Source: Glycine soja (Eukaryota; Streptophyta; Magnoliopsida; Fabales; Fabaceae). From it: DNA of 64,000 nucleotides. The notes under the pieces are model-generated. The model worked only from the letters and a program-made list of their open reading frames with translations, made no database searches and was not told the origin of the DNA. The stretch lies in contig NC_041021.1 of NCBI RefSeq assembly GCF_004193775.1, positions 8,252,651 to 8,316,650 of the forward strand, in the 5' to 3' direction. Made by a program: the position numbers and the translations under genes. This document shows, in pieces, positions 47,344-59,034 of the stretch (position 1 is its first letter; each line of letters begins with the position of its first letter).

Positions 47344-47406
47344 TATATAACATTTTGTTGTGAGCATATTGTTAACTTTGTGTTCTCTGTTTAGTTAATA
47401 TGGCTA
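46827..47406. other. Leader of old Copia
   Basis: Non-coding sequence between solo LTR 1 and gag, with an (AT)n run at about 47304-47342. Confidence 0.6.
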
Positions 47407-47963
47407 GTGCTTGCAAATTTATCTACTCAAGTGAATTGTCTCCCAATGTTGAATGGGAAAAAATTCAAGGTTTGGAAGAAAGCCATAGAAATTGTTCTTG
47501 CCTGTATGGATTTGGATTTGGCACTGAGAACGAAACCAACCTCTAATGAGACAAAAACTAAAAAGTGGGATCGTTCCAATCGAATGTGCATTATGATAGA
47601 AGCATTCCAGGGCTTATTTCTAAGAGTGAACATGCAAAGAAATTTCTTGAGCAAATTGAACAACACTTTGCCAAAAACAAGAAGGAGGAGGCGAGTAACC
47701 TTTTGGCTAAACTCATGAAGTATAAGGACAAAGGTAATATAATGGAGTACATAATGGAAATGTCTAAGTTATTTTTTAAATCTAAAAGCACTAAGCTAGA
47801 GCTTGGTGAAGACCTGCTCATGCATTTAGTTTTGATCTCACTTCCTGCACACTTTGGACAATTCAAAGTGAGTTATAATACTCAGAAGGACAAATGGTCC
47901 CTTAATGAGCTTATATCTCATTGTGTGCAAAAGGAAGAGAGGTTGCAAGAAGACAGATCTTAG
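47407..47963 (+). pseudogene. Old Copia gag (UBN2 type)
   Basis: It reads NLSTQVNCLPMLNGKKFKVW, MDLDLALRTKPTSNETK and WDRSNRMCIMIEA, then after a frameshift near 47610 EHAKKFLEQIEQHFAKNKKE, NLLAKLMKYK and LPAHFGQFKVSYNTQKDKWS, ending in EERLQEDRS and a stop. The zinc knuckle expected after this is absent, and protease follows within about 50 bp. Confidence 0.85.
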
Positions 47964-47999
47964 AGTGCTCATTAAAGTTTGACATCACAGAAGAAAAGT

Positions 48000-48229
48000 G
48001 TAATCATGCTCATTAAAGTGATTCTGGTGCTACTACTCACATAAGTGTAATCATGCAGGGTTGCCTGTGGAGTCGACTGCCAAATGATGATAAAAGATTC
48101 TTATTTGTCGGTGATGACAAAAGGATTGCAGTGAAGGCTATAAGAACTTTTAGATTACATTTGAAAATTTGATTTTATTTGAATTTATTTGATACTTTTG
48201 TGGTACTGTCCTTAGACGGAATTTGATTT
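48000..48229 (+). pseudogene. Old Copia protease, interrupted
   Basis: DSGATTHISVIMQGCLW at about 48020 carries the DSG protease motif, and LPNDDKRFLFVGDDKRIAV follows. The frame runs to 48229, where the Sirevirus-like element is inserted, and resumes at 51472 with the FVVPS(L/F)RRNLIS-type region of the same domain. Confidence 0.8.
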
Positions 48230-48765
48230 TGTGGAAGCAATGCCTTCCAAGATTATTTTGATGATGCCAAAGAATCAAGAGTCAAGCAAGTTCCAAAGAA
48301 TCAAGAGTCAAGCAAGTTTCAAGAATCAAGATCAAGATTCAAGATTCAGGTAAAGAATCAAGACTCAAGATTCAAGAATCCAGAGAAGACTCAATCAAGA
48401 TTAGTATTAAAATAGTTTGTCAAAAACTATATGAATAACATAATTTTGTTCAAAAGAATTTTTCAAAAGAAATTTTTTACCAGAGTTTTACTCTTTGGTA
48501 ATTGATTACCAGAAGGTAGTAATCGATTACCAATAGCCAACATTGTTTTCAAATTGATTTACAAAGCTGTAATCGATTACCATAATCATGTAATCGATTA
48601 CCAATGTTTTAAAACGTTAGATTTCAAATTTCAAGAGTCACAACTTGTAATAAAACTTTTTCAAATCATTTCAAACTTGTGTAATCGATTACACAATACT
48701 TGTAATCGATTACCAGTGTTTCTAAATGTGTTGATTTTTAAATTTAAACATGAAGAGTCAATGAC
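48230..48765 (+). repeat. 5' LTR of Sirevirus-like element, 3' truncated
   Basis: It begins TGTGGAAGCAATGCCTTCC and matches the 3' LTR as far as AAACATGAAGAGTCA, then joins gag-derived sequence. Palindrome pairs lie at 48498/48519, 48569/48590 and 48681/48702. Confidence 0.85.
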
Positions 48766-48860
48766 AATGACTCATCCGATGGTTCGAAGGAGATTAACCT
48801 TCTATCCAAGGACTATGAGAGCGATGAGAACATCTCTCAAGAAGATTAAGCAAAAAGCAA
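48766..48860 (+). pseudogene. Scrap of Sirevirus-like gag
   Basis: DSSDGSKEINLLSKDYESDE at about 48767-48826 resembles the acidic end of the gag at 12720-12800 (DSSSDSENKI and AKDYENEEE). The rest of gag is missing. Confidence 0.6.
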
Positions 48861-49259
48861 AAGTCTGACTTCCATCTTTGAAGATCTAGGCACTTAAATC
48901 ACGAAAATGGTAACATGAAAACCATTCTTTTTTAAATTAAGTTGGTTGAAACTTTTCTTTCAATTAACTTGTTATATGATGACTAACAAAATTTTATTTG
49001 TTTGTCTTGGTTGATTTCTATTATGAGTTTATGCTTATATGTTTGATTGAGTTATTTTTCTTTCTCAAAGCATGAAGTTTATTTTTTTAAAAACAAATAT
49101 TTGATGATGTCTATGATTCTTGCATGATTTTTAATATGATATGTGAATTACTTGCTTAAGATTCATTCATGAAGTTTTTTTTAAAAAAAATCCATGTTAT
49201 ATATATTTATTTTTATATAAGAGTTTTCAGATATAAAGCATTTTTTAATTCTGAAAAAT

Positions 49260-49585
49260 GTGTTATCAAGCATAAGCATGATAAAGATATTGAGCATATA
49301 GGTTTCAGAGAAAATACTGTTTACATGATTGATATGAAACAACAACTATCTAATTATGGGATTGTATTAGATCATATTCCCATAAAATGTGACAACACAA
49401 GCACCATAAATATATCTAAGAACCCAGTCCTCCACTCTAGAACCAAGCACATAGAAATTAGGCATCATTTTCTTAGAGATCATGTCCTAAAAGGTGTTTG
49501 TGTTCTAGAATTTGTAGATACCAAAAACCAACTCGCAGACATCTTCAAAGAAACCACTACCCAAAGATTCTTTCTACACCATTAG
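49260..49585 (+). pseudogene. Sirevirus-like RNase H, C-terminal part
   Basis: The block reads NYGIVLDHIPIKCDNTSTIN, NPVLHSRTKHIEIRHHFL and KNQLADIF, the end of Copia RNase H, with the stop at 49583-49585. Upstream pol is deleted. Confidence 0.9.
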
Positions 49586-49846
49586 AAGAGAATAAGTTTC
49601 TCCTTTTTTTCTTGTATGAATACATTTCTTGTATGTTTATCCATTTGTGTATGATTTTATGTTACAACGCACTTTGACCTTTTTGATGTTGCCAAAGGGG
49701 GACAGAAAATGGGTATTTTTGAAATCAAGATATTATATTTTCAAAACTTTAAAATTAAGCATAAATTCAAAAAGAAAGGGGGAAAAAGAGATGAGTGAAC
49801 GGTAGAACAAAACTTGTATGTATCCTCTTGATTTTAGGATTGTCAT

Positions 49847-49864
49847 CATCAAAAAGGGGGAGAT
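49847..49864 (+). other. Polypurine tract
   Basis: CATCAAAAAGGGGGAGAT directly precedes the 3' LTR and is the plus-strand priming site. The same sequence appears twice in the LTR of the element at 10438. Confidence 0.85.
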
Positions 49865-51471
49865 CATGAAAGCAATGCCTTCCAAGATTATTTTGATGAT
49901 GCCAAAGAATCAAGAGTCAAGCAAGTTCCAAAGAATCAAGAGTCAAGCAAGTTCCAAATATTCAAGAGTCAAGCAAGTTTCAAGAATCAAGACAAGATTC
50001 AAGATTCAAGTAAAGAATCAAGACTCAAGAATCAAGAGAAGACTCAACCAAGATAAGTATTAAAAGAGTTTTTCAAAAACTATATGAATAGGACAATTTT
50101 GTTGAAAAGAATTTTTCGAAAGAAATTTTTTACCAGAGTTTTACTCTCTCGTAATCGATTACCAGAAGGTAGTAATCGATTACCAATAGACAACATTGTT
50201 TCCAAACTGATTTACAAAGCTGTAATCGATTACCATAATCATGTAATCGATTACCAATGTTTTAAAACGTTAGATTTCAAATTTCAAGAGTCACAACTTG
50301 TGATAAAACTTTTTCAAATCATTTCAAACTTGTGTAATCGATTACACAATACTTGTAATCGATTACCAGTGTTTCTAAACGTTTTGATTTTTAAATTTAA
50401 ACATGAAGAGTCACATCTGTTGATGTGTAATCGATTACACTATGATGGTAATCGATTACCAGTGACTGATTTCGAAAAATAAATTACCAAAAGTCAATTC
50501 TTAAAGTGACTTGTTTCTGAAGAGTTTTTCAAAAGTCACAACCTTTAAGTGACTAGTTTTCAAAAAGACTCACAACTTTTAAAGTGACTAGTTTTAAAGA
50601 AATTGCCAAGAGTCACAAACTTTAACTTGAGTCATCAAATGATTATAAATATATGACCATGGCATGGATTTGAAAGACTGATTCCTTTCTTGTATAACAT
50701 ATTTCTTTCATTCATTTCTCTTTATCTTTCTAAAAGTTTTTGTTCAATACTTTCTCTTTAAAGAAAATTTCATTGACTGAAAACCTGTGCTATTCTTTTT
50801 CTTCATTCCTTCTCTCTTGTCAAAAGATTCAAAGGACTAACCGCCTGAGAATTCTTTTGTTTCTTCCCTTCTTCCTCTTGACACAAGATTTCAAAGGACT
50901 AACCGCCTGAGATATCTTTTGTTTCCCCTTACAAAGATTCAAGGGACTAACTGCCTAAGAATTCTTTGTCTTAACACATTGGAGCGTACATCCTTTGTGG
51001 TACAAGTAGAGCGTACATCTACTTGGGTTGTGATACTGAGAACAAGAGAGGATACATCTCTTGTGGATCAGTTCAAGTGTAGCATACATCCACTTGGTTG
51101 TTCAAAGAGAACAAGGGAGGATACATCCCTTGTGGATCTTTGCTTGTAAAGGATTTTACAAGGTTATTGAAAATCTCAAGAACCGGTGGTTGCTTGGGGA
51201 CTGGACGTAGGTACGGGTTGTGACCGAACCAGTATAAATCTTGTGTTTGTCTTCTTCTTCCTACACTCTTTATCTTTCCGCTGTGTACTTTTTATTTCCG
51301 CTTTATTTTTGTCTAAGTTATTTTTTCTGTTCTTTACTTTCTCATAACTTAGTAGTAAAGCCTAATTGAATCTAGTAATATTAAGAAGGACAAATTTTTA
51401 ATTAGTCAAGACACGTTTATAATTAATTCAACCCCTCATTCTTAATTATTCCGAGGCCACTTGATCCAATA
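49865..51471 (+). repeat. 3' LTR of Sirevirus-like element, about 1.6 kb
   Basis: It starts at CATGAAAGCAATGCC and ends GGCCACTTGATCCAATA. It carries four GTAATCGATTAC palindrome pairs (50151/50172, 50222/50243, 50334/50355, 50427/50448). Downstream is a degenerate repeat of AGAGGATACATCTCTTGTGG and GGACTAACCGCCTGAGA (about 50830-51140). Confidence 0.88.
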
Positions 51472-52590
51472 GATTTAAATTTCTAGTTTGGACAAATTTG
51501 GTTTTTCTTGTTCATTGGTAAATAATAAAGTCAGTCTCTACCAAAGTTCAAATTTGATTGGTTTCGGTTCTTTAATTGATAATCTATATATGTTAGATTT
51601 CATTTATTCCTATAATGAAAAAAGGGAAAATGAACAAACATGAGGAAATTAGGTGCCGAAAGAGTTAAAGACATCTTAAAACTAGTACATACAGACATTT
51701 GTTGTCCTTTTCTAACACCTTCTTGGAATGGACAACAATATTTTATCTCGTTCATAGAAGACTACTCTAGATACGGTTACCTATATTTGATACATGATAA
51801 GTCCCAATCCCTAGACGTTTTTAAGAGTTTCATGGCTAAAGTTGAACTTCAACTTGAAAAGAAAATTAAGACTGTCAAATCTGATCATGGTGGTGAGTAC
51901 TATGGTAGATATGATGGATGAGGAGAACAACGTCTAGGACCTTTTTCTCTTTTTATGAAAAAGTGTGGAATTTCCCCGCAATACACTATGGCAAGAAAAC
52001 CTAGCATGAATGGTGTAACAGAACGATGAAACTGAACTCTTAAGGATAAGGTGAGAAGTATGGTTAGTCATTCTTCTTTGTCAGAGTTGCTTTGGGGAGA
52101 AGCCTTGAAGACCACAGCTTACATCCTTAATAGGGTGCCAAGTAAAGCAGTTAACAAAACCCCTTATGAACTTTGGACTGACAAAAGGCCAAGCATTAAA
52201 CACTTGCATATTTAGGGTTGTCCGGCTAAGGCGTAGCCTTATAGGCCGTATGAAAGAAAGCTGGATTCAAGAACAATTAGCTGTTATTTTGTTAGCTATG
52301 CTGAATGCTCTCAGGGCTACAAGTTTTACGACCCCACTTTAAGATCCTATGTTGAAATAGGAAATGTGATATTTCTTGAGGAAGTTGAATTTGGGAAGGA
52401 AGAGAACAAAATGAATGTTGTCTTTAAGGAAGAACCTATTCTTGGCAGTGCTCAAGTTCTCATACCTATTGTTGTTCAAGAAACAACTCCAGTAATAAAA
52501 AACAATGTTCCAGTTATTTTTTATGACATTGTTCAAGAACAAGATAACAATGAGGTTCTCCCTCAAATACCTCTAAAGAAGTGTAATTAA
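51472..52590 (+). pseudogene. Old Copia integrase
   Basis: After the insertion the protease end is followed by RKLGAERVKDILKLVHTDIC (first Asp in HTD), FISFIEDYSRYGYLYLI, VKSDHGGEYYGRYDG (second Asp) and, with stops, MNGVTER and [17 protein letters not shown]. The GAG-pre-integrase His-Cys motif that should come before RKLGA is deleted. Stops occur near 51919, 52029 and 52215. Confidence 0.85.
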
Positions 52591-52689
52591 GGAGATCTGT
52601 TAGACAAAGGAGAAGTTTAATCCCAGATGATTATATTATCTTTCTCCAAGTACATGAGGATGACATTGGTTTAACAGAGGATGATCCAA

Positions 52690-53515
52690 TCAGCTTCTAT
52701 CAAGCTATGCGTAGTTCTAACTCTCAAAATTGGATCGATGCTATGAAGGATGAGATGAAATATATGCAAGATAATGACGTTTGGAATCTTGTCGAATTGC
52801 CTAAAGGTGTGAAACCTATTGGTTGCAAATGGATATTTAAAATCAAAAGGGATTCAAAGGGCAATGTCGAGAGATATAAGGCTTGTCTAGTCACTAAAGG
52901 TTTTACTCAAAAGGAAGAAATTGACTATAAAGAAACCTTTTCTCCAATATGTTCAAAGCATTTTTTTAGAACAATAATGACACTAGTAGCTCATTATGAT
53001 AGAGCTACATCAAATGGATGTTAAGACTGTATTTCTAGATGGTGACATTGAAGAAATGATTTATATGATGCAACCAAAAAACTTTGTATCAGGTGACTCA
53101 AAGTCTATGATTTGCAAACTAAACAAATCCATCTATGGTCTGAAACAGGCTTCCCGTCAATGGTATTACAAGTTTCATCAAGTCATTACCTCATAAGATT
53201 TTTAGGAAAATGCAGTTGATGATTGTGTATGTCACAAGTTTAGTGGGAGTAAATACTCATTCTTGGTATTATATGTCGATGATATAATGCTTGCTAGCAG
53301 TGATATAAGCTTCTTACTAGAGACTAGAAAATTTTTGACAGAAAAATTTGAAATAAAAGATCTTGGGAAAAAATCTTTTGTGTTAGGTATTAAGATACTA
53401 AGAGATCACTCTCAAGGTATCCTAAGGTTGTCACAAGAGAGTTATATCGATAAGGTCCTAAATAAATTCGGCATGAAAGATAGTAAGCTAGGAGATACCT
53501 CGATAGCCAAATGAG
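52690..53515 (+). pseudogene. Old Copia reverse transcriptase
   Basis: The sequence reads WNLVELPKGVKPIGCKWIFK, YKACLVTKGFTQKEEIDYKE and, after a frameshift near 53000, LHQMDVKTVFLDG, SIYGLKQASRQWYYKF, then FLVLYVDDIMLASSD. The catalytic YVDD is intact although the gene is dead. Stops occur at 53194-53196 and 53513-53515. Confidence 0.9.
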
Positions 53516-54060
53516 ACAAATTTAGTCTCAAACAATGCCCCAATAATGACCTTGAAAGAATAGAGATGCAAAATATTCCTTATGCGTCAGCAGTAAGTCT
53601 AACTACGCTCAAGTGTGCACTCGTCCTGATATAACATGTGTGGTAGGAGTTCTGGGAAGATATTTAAGAAATCTTAGAATGCAGCATTGGAAAACAGTAA
53701 AATGTGTGATGTGTTACTTGAAGAGAACAAAAGGATACATGCTCATTTATCAAAAGTATGAGAATTTAAAGATCATTGGGTACTCAAACTCTGATTTTGT
53801 TGGATGTCAAGACTTCAAACGCTCCACATCTGGTTACATATTTATGTATAGTTGATGGCGTTGAAAGACCATTGATGATTTATTGTGATAATGAATCAAC
53901 AGTTCAATACTCCAACAACAATAGGAGTACAACCAAGTCAAAATTCATTGACATTAAGTTTCTGGTTTTTAAGGAAAGAGTTTAGAATAAACAGAGTTTT
54001 ATAGAACACATAAGGACCGATTCCATGCTAGCTGACCCATTTACTAAAGTTTTGGTACCC
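53516..54060 (+). pseudogene. Old Copia RNase H
   Basis: CTRPDITCVVGVLGRYLRN, HWKTVKCVMCYLKRTKGYM, SDFVGCQDFKRSTSGYIF, then MIYCDNESTVQYSNNNRS and FIDIKFLVFKE mark the RNase H domain. The region around TEAEY is deleted between about 53850 and 53870. Confidence 0.85.
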
Positions 54061-54498
54061 AAATTTTTTCATGAGTACACTGCTTATATGAGTGTAATTC
54101 CTAATAATACCTTATTTAGTGGGAGTCTCATTTGTGTTCTATATCTTATACTTTTTGTATATTTGTATTGTTTGGATTTTCTGCATAAATAAAGTCAAAG
54201 TTTATCATTTCATTCTGAGCTTGTTTTGTTTGCAATATTTATGTTGTGTTTGGGTTGACCTCTATAAAGAATAAAGTTTGGACTAATTGGAAATGAACAT
54301 GAATAAGATCACATTACATGTTATTTTAATGTCGTCTATCCATATTTGATCTATATCATCAAGTATAAGTGACAATAGTGATCATTGTGGCTTAGTCACA
54401 TTAGATTGTGATACAAACCGCAGTGGTTCCTTGTTATTATATAAGATCGACCAAAATTTTTAAGAGAAGTCTAAAAGTAAATAACATATGGTTGCACG

Positions 54499-57192
54499 TT
54501 TGACACCCTCTACCTTATTCATATATGTATTAATAATAAAAGAAATAGGAATGCAGAATTAATTAAAAGTTTTAAAACACATTTAAATAAAAGCATTTCA
54601 AAGGGTAAAAGGCTCACATTCACTTTTCTAACATCACAATAGAATTTGTCCAAATAAATAATAAAAATCATCTCAGCTCAAAACAGGGTCGTCTAAGACT
54701 TCATGCAATTAATATAAAAATCTATACCTCAATGTCACATCCTATCAGAGCATTGTGTTCCAGCGTCCTCTAGCATGAGGTTCTCCATATCCATCCACCT
54801 AACCATTTGATCCCATAAACACAAAGTTCGAGATTATTACAAGATCCAAACACAAATAGCAAACGGGGAGTGAGTTATCACATTCCTAACTAATAGAGAG
54901 AAACGAGAAAACATAGATATACATATCATATAAATGAAATACAACTTACTTAAACACAATTCATGTCATTCCACCACCTGTCGCGTAACACCACACCTCA
55001 ACACAACACGCCTCATTTATTTTCACATCATTCACTTACTCAATGGTCAAATACAATATCACTCAACCAATCAATATCAATCAATACACAAGCGTTATGT
55101 AACAAATATACTAAGACTTAATCTTATATGCAATGTGGTACCATGTTAGTGAAAAACCTCGTCGGGCGCCCAAGAGTACATGACAAGACAAACCACACAC
55201 TAGTAAGTCAGGTCACTCATACTAGGTAAAATCATAGGGAGACCAGTCATGGTTACTCTATTTTACAAGAACGCTCCAACCATATGAGATCATCATAGGC
55301 TTCAAGGAACATTCAAACCGAGTGTATTTACCCCCAAGGCCTACACTTCAAAGAGTCCTTCAGGGCCTCTCCCTCTTGATTCAGGTTCAACCTAGAAAAT
55401 ATTTTAGCACATAGACTCTATCTACGAACTATACAAAACACACGACTTCTCAATTGTTCTCAAAATAATTTTATCTTGTCGTGCTTATGATTAAACTCGT
55501 CGGGTCCCCATAGTGGTTCCTATCACAATACTCGTCGCACATTAACTCGTCGCCCTTAAAGGGTCTTACAGTCGTGTGATTGTATAGTTCATATCTAATA
55601 ACTTAATGCATACAACATCTCAATACACATGTATTTTACAATTCAATACATACTCAACTTATCACATACATTCAATCTCAATCACAATGGTATAATTCCA
55701 AAGCAACATGTTATCACACATCATGAATCATATACGCATCATACAATATTAATATATACATGACACACACATAGATTTTATTTATGAACTACGCAATGCA
55801 CACGACTACTCAATTGTTTTCAAAATCATTTTAACTCGTCGCGCCTCAAAGTAATTCAACTCGTTGGGTTCCCACAGTGGATCCCATCACAATACTTGTC
55901 ACGCAAAAACTCGTCGCCCTTAAAGGGTTTTACAATTGTGTGATTGCACAATTCATAGCTCATAACTCAATACATACAATATCTCAATACACATGCATCT
56001 CATCATTCATCACATGTTCAATTTGTCACTTATTCACAATTTGAATCACCATTTCATAATCTCAATATAACAATTTATACAAAACGCTTCTCACAACATG
56101 GGGAGTAAAATCCCTCAAACAATTTCGCACAATCATATTAAAATCAATGAATCAAAATCATAGGTCAAAAACATGAAAACACCAAGGGCACTCAAGTTTA
56201 TCAACAAATTCGCATCAGGACATCAATTGGTTCGTCAAACACAACAATATCGTATTTATAATCGTAAAGGAAAATTATAATTCAATAAATATCCCAAAAT
56301 AAACCCTAATTTAATCCTCTAAGGATCCCTACACATGTTCATTCTAACCATAATTTCGATAAACTCATTCCTTACCTCTAAGTGGGCTCATGTGTGTGTT
56401 CCGGTAGCGATATCAGCTTCTCTATCGGTTTCCTGAGATTTCTTAAGCTTTTCCTCTGGTTGTTCTACTAGTGTTTCCAAGCGTTAGAGAGAAAGAGAAG
56501 GGATTGAAGCTTTCATTTCACTATCTGCATTCGATGAGTATTTATCCCTCCATAGGAATTAAATTTCTAACCTGGTGCCCAAATTTCACGACAATCCAAC
56601 GGCTAGCGAGTCTAGGAACATAGTTTTACTAGGACAAGTTTGGATGTATGCGGGAAAAGAGAAAGCTCAATGCGAGGGACATTTCTTCCACCATAGACAT
56701 TATCTAAAAAGTATCAACGGTGGGTGTGTGTGAAAATAATTTTCAAACCTGGTGTTCAAATTTCACGACGATCCAATGGTTAACGAGTCCAAGATCGTTA
56801 TTTTACTAAGACAGGTTTCGGTGTATATAGGAAAAATAAAAAGTTTTGAGAGAGAGGGAAGGAAAAACAAATTTAAGAGGAAGACAAAACGTAGAGACCT
56901 ATCTCAGAAAAACTCACCTAACATGTCTCTATTTATAGTTCAGGTATTCTTAGCCTATTATTTACTCTATATTTCTTTATTTTTATTATTTTATAAACAT
57001 GAAATCTATTTTATTTCCTATAAAATGAATAAATAAAATATATTTTTTATTTCCCTTCAAACCATTATTTTAATTAATAAATTTATTTCTCTTTATTTAC
57101 TTTATTATAAAAATCTTATCATTTTTTTAAGACTATTTATTTTTAAATAAAAATTCTTTTTAATTTATTTTATGAAAAAATGAGGTGTTACG
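54499..57192 (-). mobile_element. Solo LTR 2, 2.69 kb, same family as solo LTR 1
   Basis: Flanks GCACG (54494-54498) and ACACG (57193-57197) form a target duplication with one change. It aligns with 44158-46821 along its whole length and has the same orientation, but is clearly diverged from it, so the two were separate insertions rather than the LTRs of one element. The sequence between them is Copia, which also rules that out. Confidence 0.85.
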
Positions 57193-57254
57193 ACACGCCT
57201 AAAGACTTTTGTAGTATAAATGACTAAAATTAATATGAAGCCCAAGTGAGAGAT

Positions 57255-57502
57255 TATTAGAAATTTTATAATTCCTAATTAATTAATTAATGTGGGCTAT
57301 ATATTACTTTATAACATTTATATTACTTATTTATATTTTTTATCAACTCACTATAAGTGATCTAGTCTGGTGATTATATTAGACTATCAACATAAAATTA
57401 ATATCACTTAATGAACGAAAATCAATTTGTCCCATTAGGAGATAACGAGAATCCTAATAGGTTTAAAATCTGATGCACAATTATGGCCTCCAAAATACCA
57501 AA
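57255..57502 (+). repeat. Right LTR of old Copia, 3' truncated
   Basis: It starts TATTAGAAATTTTATAATTC and matches the left LTR to about ATTATGGCCTCCAAAATACC. The last 190 bp or so are missing, and F-box-flank sequence (AATTAATCAAACCAAGG) follows directly. Confidence 0.8.
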
Positions 57503-57541
57503 AATTAATCAAACCAAGGAACCACCAAAATCTCTTAATTT

Positions 57542-58337
57542 TCAATATGGTAAAACCAAGCGTTGAATGTGCTCATGCGAGAACACAAATTAACCTTTCA
57601 AATCTTCAATATAGACTATTGTATTTTATCTCCGATTATAGAGAGCAAGTTTGAAATTCCTTTAAGCAACAAAACATCATTTTTTGACATCCACATGGCC
57701 CAATGGATGAAAAATTGAAGACGCACATAACTTAGATTGACCAATGGAATCCAAGATTCTTGAACTCCAAACTCCGTCATTACCCAAACAACAAAATGGC
57801 TTCTATTTTGCTTACCAAAAGACAAAGGTTACCCTTCAAAACACCAAGACAGGATTCATGAGACGTGACACCACGAGGTAGATACAAACATCTATATGTC
57901 TCATTTCTCATATCATACGAAAAAATTACTAACTCTTCGATGGTATAGATTTTATTAGATCCGAAATGCGATGTGCTAACCAGTTGAGAGTGCCGCTAGT
58001 GAATTGCTCAGTGGTATGAGGTTCCATGCGAAAAGCAAAGAATGTTAAAACATTTCTCCAACGCGAGTCACCCAAGCAATGAACTATCACCTCGGTGTTT
58101 CATTCGTTAAGTAAACGACTTATGGAACACGGTGAACCGCAGACATCGTGATGTATCATATCTTCAACCTAGATTAATAGGACGTAGGTGTTTTTGGAAG
58201 ACCTTCGAAGGTGCAATTTAACAAAAGTAGGATAAAGACGAGGGAATACCAAGTCTTGGAAACGCATGAGAGCCTTCACCAGAAGACGTGACATAATTTC
58301 CACTGAGTTCCTTAGGGAGGTCTACTTCTTGGGCCAG
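57542..58337 (-). pseudogene. F-box/FBA-type gene copy 2, decayed
   Basis: It corresponds to copy 1 (36394-42798). The start codon has become CTG (58335-58337). VDLPKEL, then after a frameshift VEIMSRLLVKALMRFQ, shows the F-box. SSKNTYVL follows in a shifted frame. A large deletion joins this to VIVHCLGDSRWRNV and SGTLNWLAHRI of the F-box-associated domain, then KQNRSHFVVWVMTEFGVQES, DVLLLKGISNLLSI and the LVLPY end with TGA at 57542-57544. Unlike copy 1, it keeps the stretch around KQNRSHFVVWVMTEFG but has lost the middle of the protein. Confidence 0.85.
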
Positions 58338-58594
58338 ACACATCTGAATTCATGACAAACAAGCGCCCAGTTTTCAATTTTATAAATGGTTTGTTACTGC
58401 TTATTAGCTAAATCAATTATCAATTATGTATATTAATTAATTAATACATGTATAAAGATTTTGAAGATTTCAATATTCAAATTAGGATCATAAGTATATA
58501 TTTTAATTCAAATTATATTAATTATATTATTGGTCTCTAAAATATAGTCGTCGTATTTGCTTTTGGTAAGCAAATATTTGTATGACTTTTGGTT
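58338..58594. other. Spacer between F-box copy 2 and CACTA element 4
   Basis: AT-rich DNA. Its first 35 bp (CTGAATTCATGACAAACAAG) still match the 5' flank of F-box copy 1. Confidence 0.5.
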
Positions 58595-58614
58595 ACTCAC
58601 TACTAAAAAAAAAG

Positions 58615-58998
58615 CTTTCTACATCGCCCAATTAACATCAGTTATAGCTAAAACCGATGTTAACGAAAGAGCGGTGGCATTTTTGTAATTAAATGGAGTT
58701 ACTTAACACCGGTTTTAGCAAAACCGATGTTAACTACTTCATGTTAACATCGGTTATTTAAAAAACCGATGTTAACATGATGTTAAGATGAATATGGTAA
58801 TATCGGTTTTGGCAAAACCGATGCTAACTTCATAGAGTTAACATCGGTTTTGAGGGAGCCGATGTTAAGGAGTTGATTTTAACATCGGTTTGTTAAAAAA
58901 CCGATGTAATGTATTTGATGTTAACATCGGTTTTTACAAAACCGATGTTAAGTACATTTAGTTAACATCGGTTATCCATAAAAAACCAATGTTGTTGT
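58615..58998. repeat. Left subterminal repeats of CACTA element 4
   Basis: About fourteen copies of ACATCGGTTTT or its complement in alternating orientation, the same motif as element 3. Confidence 0.85.
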
Positions 58999-59034
58999 GT
59001 TTATAAGTTAAAAAAAAATAGAGATTTCAGAAGC

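Larger units (their letters stand above)
48230..51471 (+). mobile_element. Sirevirus-like Copia, deleted, inside old Copia
   Basis: GATTT flanks both ends (48225-48229 and 51472-51476). The order is truncated 5' LTR, a scrap of gag, a scrap of RNase H, polypurine tract, full 3' LTR. Almost all of pol is deleted. The LTRs share the palindrome organisation of the element at 10438-14224 but differ from it elsewhere, so the two are related families. Confidence 0.88.
43191..57502 (+). mobile_element. Old Copia element, expanded by three nested insertions
   Basis: The left LTR (43191-43669), primer-binding site TGGTATTAGAGCC (43680), gag, protease, integrase, reverse transcriptase, RNase H, polypurine tract AAGTGAGAGATTA (57244) and a truncated right LTR (57255-57502) form one plus-strand Copia. 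About 8.6 kb of the 14.3 kb is later insertions: two solo LTRs (44158-46821, 54499-57192) and a Sirevirus-like element (48230-51471). Many stops, loss of the gag knuckle and of the GAG-pre-integrase motif make it dead. It separates F-box copy 2 from its 3' flank. Confidence 0.88.

Noticed and set aside
44158..57192. The two 2.7-kb repeats as paired LTRs of a single 13-kb element
   Set aside because: Each has its own target duplication, they are clearly diverged, and the DNA between them is a Copia in the opposite direction with its own LTRs outside them.
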